Notes under the pieces: generated by a model
What the model saw: only the letters and a program-made list of their open reading frames with translations
The model's database searches: none
What the model was told of the DNA's origin: nothing
Source: Comamonadaceae bacterium
GTDB taxonomy: Bacteria; Pseudomonadota; Gammaproteobacteria; Burkholderiales; Burkholderiaceae_C
NCBI GenBank assembly: GCA_947458305.1
Contig: CANGZO010000025.1
Location: 1-15,680, forward strand
Reading direction: 5' to 3'
DNA length: 15,680 bases
Position numbers and translations under genes: made by a program
Part shown: positions 7,543 through 13,959 of the stretch, in pieces
How the letters are laid out: each line of letters opens with the position of its first letter
Numbering within the stretch: the first letter of the stretch is position 1

Positions 7543-8802
7543 ATGGATTTTGAATACACCCCCAAGGTCAAAGACATGCAAGCGCGCTTGCTGGCCTTCA
7601 TGGACGAGCACATCTACCCCAATGAGGCCCGCTTTTTCGCTGAAATCGCTGAGAACCGCGCCAAAGGCAATGCTTGGGTTCCCACCAAAATCGTCGAAGA
7701 ACTCAAGCCCAAGGCGCTGGCCGCCGGTTTATGGAACCTGTTTTTGCCCAAGTCCACCCGCGCCCCGCAAGGCTTGTCCAACCTGGAATACGCGCCACTG
7801 TGCGAAATCATGGGCCGCGTGCCCTTTGCGGCAGAAGTGTTCAACTGCTCGGCCCCCGACACGGGCAACATGGAAACGCTGGAGCGTTACGCCAGCGAAA
7901 GCCTCAAAGACGAATGGCTGGAACCCCTGCTGCGCGGTGAAATCCGCTCAGCCTTTCTGATGACCGAGCCTGATGTGGCCTCGTCGGATGCCACCAACAT
8001 CGAGTGCGACATCCGCCGTGAAGGCAACGAGTATGTGATCAACGGCCGCAAATGGTGGTCGTCCGGTGCTGGCGACCCACGCTGCGCGGTTTACATCGTG
8101 ATGGGCAAGACCAATCGCGACGCAGGTCGCCATGAGCAGCAATCCATGATCGTGGTGCCTGCCAACAGCAAAGGCATCACCGTGGTACGCGCCCTGTCGG
8201 TGTTTGGCTACGATGACGCCCCACACGGCCACATGGAGGTCGTGCTCAAAGACGTGCGCGTACCGGCCGAGAACATCTTGCTGGGCGAAGGCCGTGGCTT
8301 TGAAATCGCCCAAGGCCGCCTCGGACCTGGCCGCATCCACCACTGCATGCGCACCATCGGCATTGCCGAACGCGCCCTGGAGTTGATGTGCAAGCGCTTG
8401 AACGAGCGCGTGGCCTTTGGCCGCGAAGTGGCACGCCAGACCGTGTGGCAAGAACGCATCGCCGAGTCACGCTGCATGATCGAGCAAGCCCGCTTGCTCA
8501 CGCTCAAAGCCGCCTACATGATGGATACCGTGGGTAACAAGGTCGCCAAGGCCGAAATCGCCATGATCAAGATCGTGGCGCCCAACATGGCCTGCCAGAT
8601 CATCGACTGGGCCATTCAGGCCCACGGCGGTGGCGGCGTGTCACAAGACTTCCCGCTGGCCTATGCTTATGCCCACCAGCGCACCCTGCGCTTGGCGGAC
8701 GGCCCGGACGAAGTCCACCGCAATTCCTTGGCCAAACTTGAACTGGCCAAGCAACTGGCCCTCCCCGGTGACATGGGCATGCCCATCACCCGCGGCAGCT
8801 GA
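7543..8802 (+). CDS. acyl-CoA dehydrogenase, ACAD10/ACAD11 type
   Basis: This protein of 419 residues is a flavoprotein of the acyl-CoA dehydrogenase family. An N-terminal helical domain spans about residues 1-130. The flavin and substrate segment LMTEPDVASSDATN lies at 139-152 and RKWWSSGAGDP at 169-179. The C-terminal helical bundle contains GRLGPGRIHHCMRTIG at 258-273. The position of the usual catalytic Glu (YEG in medium-chain dehydrogenase) is Asp386 in LADGPDEVH, as in ACAD11. LvaC, of this subfamily, removes phosphate from a 4-phosphoacyl-CoA to give an enoyl-CoA. A strong AGGAGAG ribosome binding site lies ten bases before the ATG. The gene follows the kinase and is the last of the cluster, with an imperfect terminator-like hairpin after it. 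The family call is firm; the dephosphorylating role is an inference from context. Confidence 0.93.
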   Translation: MDFEYTPKVKDMQARLLAFMDEHIYPNEARFFAEIAENRAKGNAWVPTKIVEELKPKALAAGLWNLFLPKSTRAPQGLSNLEYAPLCEIMGRVPFAAEVFNCSAPDTGNMETLERYASESLKDEWLEPLLRGEIRSAFLMTEPDVASSDATNIECDIRREGNEYVINGRKWWSSGAGDPRCAVYIVMGKTNRDAGRHEQQSMIVVPANSKGITVVRALSVFGYDDAPHGHMEVVLKDVRVPAENILLGEGRGFEIAQGRLGPGRIHHCMRTIGIAERALELMCKRLNERVAFGREVARQTVWQERIAESRCMIEQARLLTLKAAYMMDTVGNKVAKAEIAMIKIVAPNMACQIIDWAIQAHGGGGVSQDFPLAYAYAHQRTLRLADGPDEVHRNSLAKLELAKQLALPGDMGMPITRGS

Positions 8803-8813
8803 CCCCCAAGTCA

Positions 8814-8865
8814 AGCGCCCGAGAGACCACAAGTCATATCGGGCGCTCAAGCCCACACATTTTTT
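8814..8865 (+). terminator. possible terminator after the acyl-CoA cluster
   Basis: A perfect 9-bp stem, AGCGCCCGA (8814-8822) with TCGGGCGCT (8839-8847), encloses a 16-base loop. A run of six T occurs at 8860-8865, twelve bases after the stem. That gap is larger than in a textbook terminator, so the efficiency is doubtful. Confidence 0.45.
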
Positions 8866-8892
8866 GCCACATGGGGCCTGAAAATCCCACAT

Positions 8893-8913
8893 TTGACGGT
8901 TAGAATAACGTCA
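8893..8913 (+). promoter_or_regulatory. candidate tRNA-Pro promoter region with inverted repeat
   Basis: TAGAAT at 8901-8906 is a fair -10 element just before the tRNA, giving a very short predicted leader. It lies inside an inverted repeat, TGACG (8894-8898) and CGTCA (8909-8913). There is no good -35 element 17 bases upstream (CTGAAA at 8878-8883), so the call is weak. Confidence 0.3.
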
Positions 8914-8915
8914 GT

Positions 8916-8992
8916 CGGAGCGTAGCGCAGCCTGGTAGCGCATCTGCTTTGGGAGCAGAGGGTCGCGAGTTCGAATCCCGCCGCTCCGACCA
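8916..8992 (+). tRNA. tRNA-Pro (anticodon UGG)
   Basis: The 77-base sequence folds as a cloverleaf. The acceptor stem CGGAGCG pairs with CGCTCCG, followed by discriminator A and an encoded CCA. The D arm is GCGC...GCGC with the GCCTGGTA loop. The anticodon stem TCTGC/GCAGA holds the loop TTTGGGA, giving anticodon TGG. The T arm has the loop TTCGAAT. The C1-G72 pair and A73 are typical of bacterial proline tRNA. This isoacceptor reads CCA and, by wobble, other proline codons. Confidence 0.97.
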
Positions 8993-9032
8993 TTTTTCAA
9001 CGCATGTCCAGAGCGTTGGTTATTCCACACAA

Positions 9033-9064
9033 CAAAGGCCCATTCAAGGGCCTTTTGTGTTTTC
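9033..9064 (+). terminator. terminator after tRNA-Pro
   Basis: CAAAGGCCC and GGGCCTTTTG form a GC-cored hairpin with a loop of six bases and one bulged T, followed by TGTTTTC. It lies between the two tRNA genes, so they are probably transcribed separately. Confidence 0.65.
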
Positions 9065-9065
9065 T

Positions 9066-9142
9066 CTGCCCGTAGCTCAGTTGGATAGAGCAACAGCCTT
9101 CTAAGCTGTGGGTCACAGGTTCGATCCCTGTCGGGCAGACCA
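9066..9142 (+). tRNA. tRNA-Arg (anticodon UCU)
   Basis: The 77-base sequence folds as a cloverleaf. The acceptor stem CTGCCCG pairs with CGGGCAG, with discriminator A and an encoded CCA. The D arm is GCTC...GAGC with AGTTGGATA. The anticodon stem ACAGC/GCTGT holds the loop CTTCTAA, giving anticodon TCT. The T arm is ACAGG/CCTGT with loop TTCGATC. It reads the AGA and AGG arginine codons. Confidence 0.97.
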
Positions 9143-9158
9143 ATTTGGAGTCAAAATG

Positions 9159-9187
9159 CAAAAAAGCCTCACAAAGAGGCTTTTCCG
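9159..9187. terminator. bidirectional terminator between tRNA-Arg and fliS
   Basis: A perfect 9-bp stem, AAAAGCCTC (9162-9170) and GAGGCTTTT (9176-9184) with a 5-base loop, has T-rich sequence on both strands. On the minus strand the stem runs into TTTTTTGC, and on the plus strand into TTTTCCGTTT. It can end both the rightward tRNA-Arg transcript and the leftward fliS transcript. Confidence 0.8.
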
Positions 9188-9205
9188 TTTGTCCAAAGTC
9201 CAGTA

Positions 9206-9628
9206 TCAGTTGGCGTAACGTCGAACCGGTTGGGTCTGGTTGAGCAAACTGGGCAAGGTTTGCCAAGCTTGAGCGATGTCTTGGATCAAACTCTGCACTT
9301 CATCCAATACCGCCAAGTCGTTGTAGGCGTTGACATGGAACAAGCGACGGGTCACATAGGCGTAAAGCTCGTTGAGGTTTTGAGCCAACTCACCACCACG
9401 TTCAAAATCGAGAGCACCTTGCAAACCCACCACAATGCGGCCAGCACGAGACAATGCTTTGGACTTTTCTTCAATCGCATTGTTTTGAATATGCCCTTTG
9501 GCTGAAGACAGGCTCTCGGTCAAGCCATCAAAAAGCATTTGAATCAGCTGAATGTTGTCCGCAGTGGCAACGCCAGTGACCACTTGAACAGAACCGTAAC
9601 TCTCAGCAAACTTGGAATAGGCACGCAT
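9206..9628 (-). CDS. fliS: flagellar export chaperone FliS
   Basis: This protein of 140 residues is FliS, the cytoplasmic chaperone that binds the C-terminus of flagellin, prevents its early polymerisation and delivers it to FlhA at the export gate. It is almost wholly helical. It starts MRAYSKFAESYGSVQV, matching the family's Y-x-x-x-x-V N-terminal region. The segment NIQLIQMLFDGLTESL (about residues 25-40) is the typical first long helix. NLNELYAYVTRRLFHVNAYND (region about 84-104) is the typical family core. The length is normal. AAAGGGG lies nine bases before the ATG. A candidate sigma-28 promoter lies 34 bases upstream and a hairpin terminator follows, so it appears to be its own late-class unit. 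The usual neighbour fliD is absent. Confidence 0.95.
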   Translation of the reverse strand: MRAYSKFAESYGSVQVVTGVATADNIQLIQMLFDGLTESLSSAKGHIQNNAIEEKSKALSRAGRIVVGLQGALDFERGGELAQNLNELYAYVTRRLFHVNAYNDLAVLDEVQSLIQDIAQAWQTLPSLLNQTQPVRRYAN

Positions 9629-9661
9629 GAAGAAAACCCCTTTACAACTTCAGTGATAAGG

Positions 9662-9688
9662 GAATCGGAACTTGCCGAGGAAACTTGA
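9662..9688 (-). promoter_or_regulatory. candidate sigma-28 (FliA) promoter of fliS
   Basis: Read on the minus strand, TCAAGTTT (9688-9681) is followed by an 11-base spacer and TCCGATTC (9669-9662). The E. coli FliA consensus is TAAAGTTT-N11-GCCGATAA: seven of eight bases match in the -35 element, five of eight in the -10 element including the CCGAT core, and the spacing is exact. It lies 34 bases upstream of the fliS start. Confidence 0.65.
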
Positions 9689-9704
9689 GGCTAAAAGGGT
9701 CAAA

Positions 9705-9738
9705 AGAACAAAAACCTGGGCGCGTGCATGGCGCCCAG
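9705..9738 (-). terminator. terminator ending the flhA-to-unknown operon
   Basis: On the minus strand the perfect 8-bp stem CTGGGCGC/GCGCCCAG with a 7-base loop (9738-9716) is followed by GTTTTTGTTCTTTT. This is a strong intrinsic terminator lying 20 bases after the stop of the upstream gene, so it separates that transcript from fliS. Confidence 0.85.
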
Positions 9739-9757
9739 AGCCGTACAAGCCGAAACC

Positions 9758-10354
9758 TTAAGCAGAATCGAGTGCTTTGACCGCCAAGTCGGCCCCCGAT
9801 GGCATCAACCACTCAGACAGGGGGCTCGATGTGTCCAATTGAGCCTTGCCAAACAAAAAACGTCCGGCATCATCCAGGGCCTCTCGAATCGGACCCCAGT
9901 TGGACTCTGGCGTTTGAGCGGCTTGCACCCCGCATTGGTAAACAGCATTGGCTTGGGCAGGTGGAATCCAGGACTCCACCGAACCTGCAGATGAGGTGAT
10001 TTGTTTGGTGTTTTTGGGCTCGCCAGTCATACCGCGCTGACTGTCTTTGAAGCCCTCCTTGTAAAGCGCCTCCACATGCTTGGACAACACAATTTGGTAT
10101 GGGCCTTGCAAATCAAAAATTGCCAAAGGGTCCATGTCTCTATCGGGTCTTCCCGTCATGGCATCCCACAGCTTTTTGGATGACAGTCCCAGAAAAGGCA
10201 ATGAAACAGTTGGGGCCGCTTGTTGTGGGTGAATGGACGACAGGGCCAGTCGGGTTTCCTTTTCCATGGTGTTGACCCTGTCGATCAAATAAATGATCAA
10301 GACCAAAATCACCAACAGGCCAATGGCCATCAACGCATTCAAGATGGCATCCAT
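9758..10354 (-). CDS. uncharacterised single-pass membrane protein in flagellar cluster
   Basis: I do not recognise this protein of 198 residues. A hydrophobic helix at about residues 5-24 (ALMAIGLLVILVLIIYLID) is followed by charged residues, so it is probably anchored in the inner membrane by its N-terminus. The topology is undecided. The remaining roughly 170 residues are soluble, with mixed helices and no motif I can name. The two parts FDLQGPYQIVLSKHVEALYKEG (about 80-101) and YQCGVQ (about 139-144) look the most ordered. I chose the ATG at 10354, four bases after the upstream stop, which fits translational coupling; an in-frame ATG at 10384 would overlap the upstream gene by 26 bases. 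It is the last gene before a strong terminator. Its place between fliA and fliS suggests a flagellar role, which is only inferred. Confidence 0.75.
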   Translation of the reverse strand: MDAILNALMAIGLLVILVLIIYLIDRVNTMEKETRLALSSIHPQQAAPTVSLPFLGLSSKKLWDAMTGRPDRDMDPLAIFDLQGPYQIVLSKHVEALYKEGFKDSQRGMTGEPKNTKQITSSAGSVESWIPPAQANAVYQCGVQAAQTPESNWGPIREALDDAGRFLFGKAQLDTSSPLSEWLMPSGADLAVKALDSA

Positions 10355-10358
10355 AGGC

Positions 10359-10907
10359 TCAGCGATCACCCTCGTTGGCGCCATGAGGAACTGGGGGAGC
10401 GTTTTCGTCCGTCGCAGACAAGTCTTCTTGCGAAGCCAACTCTTCTCTCAAAAAGGACATCACTTGGAAAGGCTCTTTCAAGCGCAAGTCATACAAACTG
10501 ATCTGGTTGGCCAGCGCCTGCATGGCTTCAATGGCCTTGACAGCGCTCAGTTCCATTTTTTGGTATTTGGCACCCAGTGCAAAAGCCTCCTGGACATACT
10601 CTTCAGGCAAATAGGCATATATATCTGCTTCACCGGCTCGGATTTTTTGAAATTTGGAAGGTGTTGGTAAATCAGGTGCCGGTTTTCCCGACACCAAAGC
10701 CAAGTTCGCGTGCTCTTGCCACAGGGCGGTTTGTTCAGCGCCAGCAATAAAGGTTTTGTCCAAGTGCGCCCGGCAGAGCATGCCCATTCTCATCCGAGCG
10801 ATGCGTGCATCGTGCGATTCGGACTTCAAACTCAGGACTTTTTCATAAGCTGCAACAGCGCGCTTCATTTCATCTGCGGGACTGTTTTTGTTAAAAAAAC
10901 CGAGCAT
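10359..10907 (-). CDS. uncharacterised helical protein in flagellar cluster
   Basis: I do not recognise this protein of 182 residues. It is soluble, with no membrane segment or signal peptide. It starts MLGFFNKNSPADEMKRAV and is rich in helix-forming residues throughout. One stretch near residues 16-45 (AVAAYEKVLSLKSES) loosely resembles a TPR-like helix pair but is too short to call. A second helical region covers about 110-165. The start at 10907 is 19 bases downstream of the fliA stop; a longer frame from 11018 would overlap the end of fliA by 92 bases and is rejected. The ribosome binding site is weak. It lies four bases upstream of the membrane protein gene, so the two are probably made together. 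A flagellar role is inferred only from position. Confidence 0.75.
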   Translation of the reverse strand: MLGFFNKNSPADEMKRAVAAYEKVLSLKSESHDARIARMRMGMLCRAHLDKTFIAGAEQTALWQEHANLALVSGKPAPDLPTPSKFQKIRAGEADIYAYLPEEYVQEAFALGAKYQKMELSAVKAIEAMQALANQISLYDLRLKEPFQVMSFLREELASQEDLSATDENAPPVPHGANEGDR

Positions 10908-10926
10908 TGGGCGCAATCTATTTAAT

Positions 10927-11643
10927 TTATGAGATTTGCAGATTTTGCCGTAATTTTTTAACAACCGCAGAAAGAATCTGGCTGATCCTGGATTCACTGA
11001 CCCCCAGCACCTCACCAATTTCCTTGAGGTTCAACTCCTCGACGTAATAAAGCGACATGACCAAGCGCTCACGCTCGGGCAACTGGTCAATGGCCTCGAC
11101 CACAGCCTCCATGAACTCTGCTTCTTCCACCATGACTTCAGGCTGCATCGCGCTGTCAGCGGGCATGCTCATGACCTCGTCGGTCACGACTTCCATGGAA
11201 AACGTCTCAAACCGCTTGGCTTGACCGCGCTCTCGGTGAAACTCTTCAATGTCCTTGCCCATGAACAAAGCCAGTTCGGCTTGTGTGGGGGCGCGGCCCA
11301 ATTCAGCGGCCAGCACGTGAACCGCCTCGTTCTCGCTTTTGTTGAACGCCACAGCCGATCTGGGCAAAAACGACTGACGCCTGACTTCGTCCAAAATCGC
11401 GCCACGGACCCTGCTCAGGGCAAAGTGCTCAAATTCAAAACCCTTGGTGGGGTCAAACGAGCGTGCCGCCTCAATCAGGCCCACCATACCCACCTGAACC
11501 AATTCATCGAGTTCCATGAACGGTGGCAATCGGGCCTTCAGGTGCACCGCCACCCGCTTGACCATGGCCATGTGGGCCAAGATCATTGACTCGTGGCGGT
11601 TTTCAGCCTGTTCGTAATGGGAAATCGTATGAGCCACAGTCAC
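10927..11643 (-). CDS. fliA: flagellar sigma factor FliA (sigma-28)
   Basis: This protein of 238 residues is the sigma-28 factor that directs RNA polymerase to late flagellar and chemotaxis promoters. Region 2 is clear at about residues 25-95, with DELVQVGMVGLIEAARSFD and FEHFALSRVRGAILDEVR. Region 3 covers about 100-165. Region 4 at about 185-235 contains the helix-turn-helix LKEIGEVLGVSESRISQIL. The length is normal for the family. The start is a GTG at 11643 that overlaps the flhG stop in a GTGA junction, with AGGGA just upstream, so the two genes are translationally coupled. A FliA-like promoter before fliS lies downstream. In this family FliA is held inactive by FlgM; no flgM is in the window. 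Confidence 0.97.
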   Translation of the reverse strand: MTVAHTISHYEQAENRHESMILAHMAMVKRVAVHLKARLPPFMELDELVQVGMVGLIEAARSFDPTKGFEFEHFALSRVRGAILDEVRRQSFLPRSAVAFNKSENEAVHVLAAELGRAPTQAELALFMGKDIEEFHRERGQAKRFETFSMEVVTDEVMSMPADSAMQPEVMVEEAEFMEAVVEAIDQLPERERLVMSLYYVEELNLKEIGEVLGVSESRISQILSAVVKKLRQNLQIS

Positions 11644-12464
11644 TTCCCTGGCTGATCAGCCCGTAACATGCGTTCAGAAAAAAACTGCATCCGCCCGGAT
11701 GGCCCATCCGTAGGGGGCAGATGGTCGATGGCTTCGGCCAATCCTCTGAAATCTCGTGAAGCTGCACTGCCAGGCGCAAACTCCATCACCGAGGTGTATT
11801 TTCGGAGTGACTGCAACACCATCTCATCGGCCTCGATCGATTGCAAAAATTTGACCGACACTCCCAAAAACCGGTTACAGACGTCATTCAGGCGACGATG
11901 CAACTGCCGCCCCTCCTGGACACCAGAGACCATGTTGGGGATCAAGTAAATCTCATCCAGTGATTGCTCAGTCGCCATGACCTTGATCAAGCCATAGGCG
12001 TCTGCAATGGACGAGGGTTGGTTGCAAACCACCACAAAACGGCGCTGGCATGCCGCCATGAATTCCAAAACAGCGGGCGCGATACCGGCCGCCACGTCCA
12101 CCACCAAATAATCAACAGGTTCTTCCAGACTGTCAAAAGCACGGACCATGCTGGCTATTTGGATCGAATCCAAAGCGGCCATGTCGCGCAATCCGGAAGC
12201 CCCTGGTACCAAGCGAACACCCTGCTTGGTGGTCACAATGACCTCATCTAATGTCTTTTCACCGGTCAACACATGGCTGATGTTGAAGGGCGCGTGAGCG
12301 CCCAAAGCAATCTGCGCGTTGGCCATCCCCAAGTCACCATCCATCAGCATGACCTTGTGACCCCGCATGCACAGTGCGACGGCCAAATTGATGGCCACGG
12401 TGGTTTTTCCAGCACCGCCCTTGCCGCTGGCCACACCGATCACTTGAGGAAACTTCTTGTCCAT
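11640..12464 (-). CDS. flhG: flagellar number regulator FlhG/FleN (MinD-like ATPase)
   Basis: This protein of 274 residues is a MinD/ParA-type ATPase that limits flagellar number and, with FlhF, sets their position at the pole. The deviant Walker A motif SGKGGAGKT is at residues 13-21, with Lys15 and Lys20. Walker A' is MDGDLGMANA at 41-50. The Walker B region is YLVVDVAAGI at about 118-127, and CNQPSSIADAYGLIK follows. The C-terminus has GRMQFFSERML, like Pseudomonas FleN, which suggests the membrane-binding end. The N-terminal DQAxxLR activation motif seen in Bacillus FlhG is absent, as it is in FleN. The start lies 10 bases after the flhF stop and the stop overlaps the fliA start, so it is in an operon with both. 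Confidence 0.95.
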   Translation of the reverse strand: MDKKFPQVIGVASGKGGAGKTTVAINLAVALCMRGHKVMLMDGDLGMANAQIALGAHAPFNISHVLTGEKTLDEVIVTTKQGVRLVPGASGLRDMAALDSIQIASMVRAFDSLEEPVDYLVVDVAAGIAPAVLEFMAACQRRFVVVCNQPSSIADAYGLIKVMATEQSLDEIYLIPNMVSGVQEGRQLHRRLNDVCNRFLGVSVKFLQSIEADEMVLQSLRKYTSVMEFAPGSAASRDFRGLAEAIDHLPPTDGPSGRMQFFSERMLRADQPGK

Positions 12465-12474
12465 GGGATGCTTA

Positions 12475-13953
12475 TTATGCAGAGAGGGTTGAGTTGGATC
12501 GGTTTCGTTGACGCCCGGAAAGGCTCTTGCCCATCAAAGTGGGAATTTCAATGTCATCTGAAACAAGCGATGGAGTCTGAGAGGCCTGCAGCTCAGGGGG
12601 GGTCGAGGGCTTTGTTTTTCGCAATGTCGGGCTTGCAGACTTTTTGGACTTCAAGGGCTTCTTCGGAACATCGGCCAAAACCTCAGAGGCCACATGAGCA
12701 GTGCTATCGGTGCCCAAGAAGTTGGCCATGGGCATCAAGGCCAATTGAATCAACACAGACGCGTCGAAAGGCTGAGCCTCAACTGCAATTCGGCTGTCAC
12801 CTGCCATCCATGAGACAGGCAAAGTGTTTTCAGTCAACCCTTTCACCAAGGCCCATGGATGCGCCGCCTCGTCTAATTTGCTGAGCATCAAGGACGACCA
12901 GGCAGAGCTTGAGTTTTGTAGGATTTTTTGCACGCTGGTGACTGTAGCATCAACAGGCAAAACCGCATGGCGCAGGACCTGTGGACACTGCATTTGCAAG
13001 ATCTCCGCCTGCTTACTGAAATCGGCACCGCAAGTGTCGATCCAAATCGTTCTACCTTGCAAATCTTCCAACAAGGTGTTCAACATGGCGGCATCGGCCA
13101 CACGGTAGCAATCCACCCCCGATTGCGATGCCAACAACTGCATTTGAGACCAAGCGCCCGGGCGATGGTCGGCGAAGCTGACCATCGCCTGTTTTTCTGC
13201 CCCTTCATGACGGGCGGCCGCAAAAGCCAAACGACCCACCATGGAAGTTTTACCCGCCCCAGAAGGGCCACACAAAGCGTGCGCAAGCCTGGGTTGCAAA
13301 TCGCATGCGGGCCGATCCAAAGAGGTGGCCAACAAATGCTGCATCACCGCAAGTGCCTCGCCAATGCTGTCCAATGACTGAATGCTGTCCGTCAAAAGCG
13401 CTCTCAAAGCGGCTGGAACGCCCGCCTCGTTCATGGCTTGGAACAAGGGCTGAATGACCGGCGAAAGCCTCAAACCATCTTGCCAAGGCTGCATTTGGCG
13501 TGACAAAGCGAACTCTCTGCGCAAAGAGGCCATCTCTTGACGCAACATGTCCACGATTTCCAGGCTTCTTTGGCTCTCATGCACATTGCTCAAACGTTCA
13601 CCATGGGTCACAAGAGATGCGCTTGGGGCTTGGGATGGACTTGACCATTTTTCAAGGGGCTGCGTCACCCCATCGTCCGAAACGCCCAAGTCTTGCCGCG
13701 TGTTGACTTCGTCCAACATCTGCGAAAAAGACACAAAGGGCTGCTGCGCTTTGGACTGTGATGAGGCCTCAAACTTCTGCAAAGTCGAGTCGGCACCAGG
13801 CGACACCGCCGGTCCGACATCGGTGGCCACGATCAACTCGGTTTGATTGTCCAGCCGCTGACTCGAAATGATGAGGACATCGCTGCCGTACAACTGAATG
13901 GCTTTTTCGTTGGCCGAACGGCTGTCACGAGCCAAAATGCGTTTGAGTTCCAT
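12475..13953 (-). CDS. flhF: flagellar GTPase FlhF (SRP-type), diverged
   Basis: This protein of 492 residues is FlhF, an SRP-family GTPase that marks the site of flagellar assembly, usually a pole. The N-terminal B domain begins MELKRILARDSRSANEKA. A long, poorly conserved linker covers about residues 45-130. The NG domain follows, with the P-loop GPSGAGKTS at 229-237, DTCG (usually DTAG) at 306-309 and SKLDEA (usually TKLDE) at 358-363. The segment FADHRPGAWSQM at 260-271 stands in place of the family's DSYRIGAxEQL. After the NG domain there is a basic, Ser/Pro-rich tail of about 80 residues, which makes the protein longer than the usual 380-450. It starts six bases after the flhA stop and precedes flhG by 10 bases. 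Identity as FlhF is supported strongly by context; its GTP hydrolysis is less certain. Confidence 0.92.
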   Translation of the reverse strand: MELKRILARDSRSANEKAIQLYGSDVLIISSQRLDNQTELIVATDVGPAVSPGADSTLQKFEASSQSKAQQPFVSFSQMLDEVNTRQDLGVSDDGVTQPLEKWSSPSQAPSASLVTHGERLSNVHESQRSLEIVDMLRQEMASLRREFALSRQMQPWQDGLRLSPVIQPLFQAMNEAGVPAALRALLTDSIQSLDSIGEALAVMQHLLATSLDRPACDLQPRLAHALCGPSGAGKTSMVGRLAFAAARHEGAEKQAMVSFADHRPGAWSQMQLLASQSGVDCYRVADAAMLNTLLEDLQGRTIWIDTCGADFSKQAEILQMQCPQVLRHAVLPVDATVTSVQKILQNSSSAWSSLMLSKLDEAAHPWALVKGLTENTLPVSWMAGDSRIAVEAQPFDASVLIQLALMPMANFLGTDSTAHVASEVLADVPKKPLKSKKSASPTLRKTKPSTPPELQASQTPSLVSDDIEIPTLMGKSLSGRQRNRSNSTLSA

Positions 13954-13959
13954 GATCTA

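Noticed and set aside
8916..9142. The tRNA genes as integration sites of a mobile element
   Set aside because: No integrase, direct repeat of a tRNA 3' end or foreign-looking genes lie beside them.
10908..11018. Longer N-terminus for the unknown protein overlapping fliA
   Set aside because: It would overlap the fliA coding end by 92 bases and adds Arg/Lys-rich residues of the kind seen in a shadow frame.
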